NCBI GenBank assembly: GCA_938005345.1
Contig: CALLNG010000122.1
Span: 1-6,026, forward strand
Direction of reading: 5' to 3'
From: an uncultured Clostridia bacterium
GTDB taxonomy: Bacteria; Bacillota; Clostridia; RUG12999
DNA length: 6,026 nucleotides
Shown here in pieces: positions 5,917-6,026 of this stretch. The position numbers were made by a program, and so were the translations under genes. The notes beneath the pieces were generated by a model. The model was given only the letters and a program-made list of their open reading frames with translations, ran no database searches and was not told the origin of the DNA. Position 1 is the stretch's first letter; each line of letters starts with the position of its first letter.

Positions 5917-6026
5917 CTATACCGGATGGTCTGATATTCCGCCGACGTATTTCTCGGCAAATCGCAGCAGGGCAGCAGCGGTGGCAGAAAGGACCTCGGT
6001 CTTCTTCCAGGCCAGAACCGTGCCCG
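5917..6026 (-). CDS. C-terminal end of a probable LysR-type regulator, 5' part outside the window
   Basis: The last 35 codons of a - strand gene are visible, ending at TAG 5919-5917. They read GTVLAWKKTEVLSATAAALL, then RFAEKYVGGIS. The pattern of a hydrophobic strand, A-W-K-K, a short gap, then an amphipathic helix with L-x-F resembles the final strand and helix of the LysR substrate-binding domain. No DNA-binding part is in view, so the call rests on a short stretch. It is separated from the MerR relic by a GC-rich hairpin and may be transcribed independently of the cupin group. Confidence 0.6.
   Translation of the reverse strand, partial: GTVLAWKKTEVLSATAAALLRFAEKYVGGISDHPV

Overview
The window looks like chromosome from a Gram-positive anaerobe of the class Clostridia, probably a gut Oscillospiraceae- or Lachnospiraceae-type organism. 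This is inferred from the gene families (a class III Fe-alcohol dehydrogenase, an aldo/keto reductase with a C-terminal ferredoxin domain, a copper-amine-oxidase-stalked lipoprotein flavodoxin, and a Clostridia-type MerR relic), from strong AGGAGG-type Shine-Dalgarno (SD) sites, and from a GC content near 50% with a GC-rich patch. No rRNA, tRNA, CRISPR array, insertion sequence or phage gene was seen.

The left half (1-2655) reads on the + strand. It holds the C-terminal four-fifths of an iron-dependent alcohol dehydrogenase, a 37-codon stub resembling the N-terminus of an ECF transporter S component, an intact aldo/keto reductase carrying two [4Fe-4S] cysteine motifs, and a broken DUF362 lipoprotein gene with two in-frame stops and a frameshift. 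A short relic resembling the C-terminal nuclease-like part of a DUF234 ATPase follows at 2667-2867.

The right half (2854-6026) reads on the - strand and converges on the left half. In transcription order it holds the tail of a probable LysR regulator, a hairpin, a decayed MerR-type regulator, a small cupin, a canonical aldo/keto reductase, a lipoprotein flavodoxin with two copper-amine-oxidase N-terminal repeats, and a clear intrinsic terminator at 2854-2903.

The intact genes form a redox set: alcohol/aldehyde interconversion, two NAD(P)H-type reductases (one with iron-sulfur clusters), a cupin, and a surface flavodoxin. A role in carbonyl or quinone reduction, or in redox-stress handling, is a reasonable guess, but no substrate can be read from the sequence. 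Four of the eleven genes or gene fragments are relics, which suggests an accessory region undergoing decay. I did not find a convincing new system. The most interesting items are the surface-anchored flavodoxin, the ferredoxin-aldo/keto reductase with an apparent His in place of the catalytic Lys, and the pattern of relics between intact redox genes.
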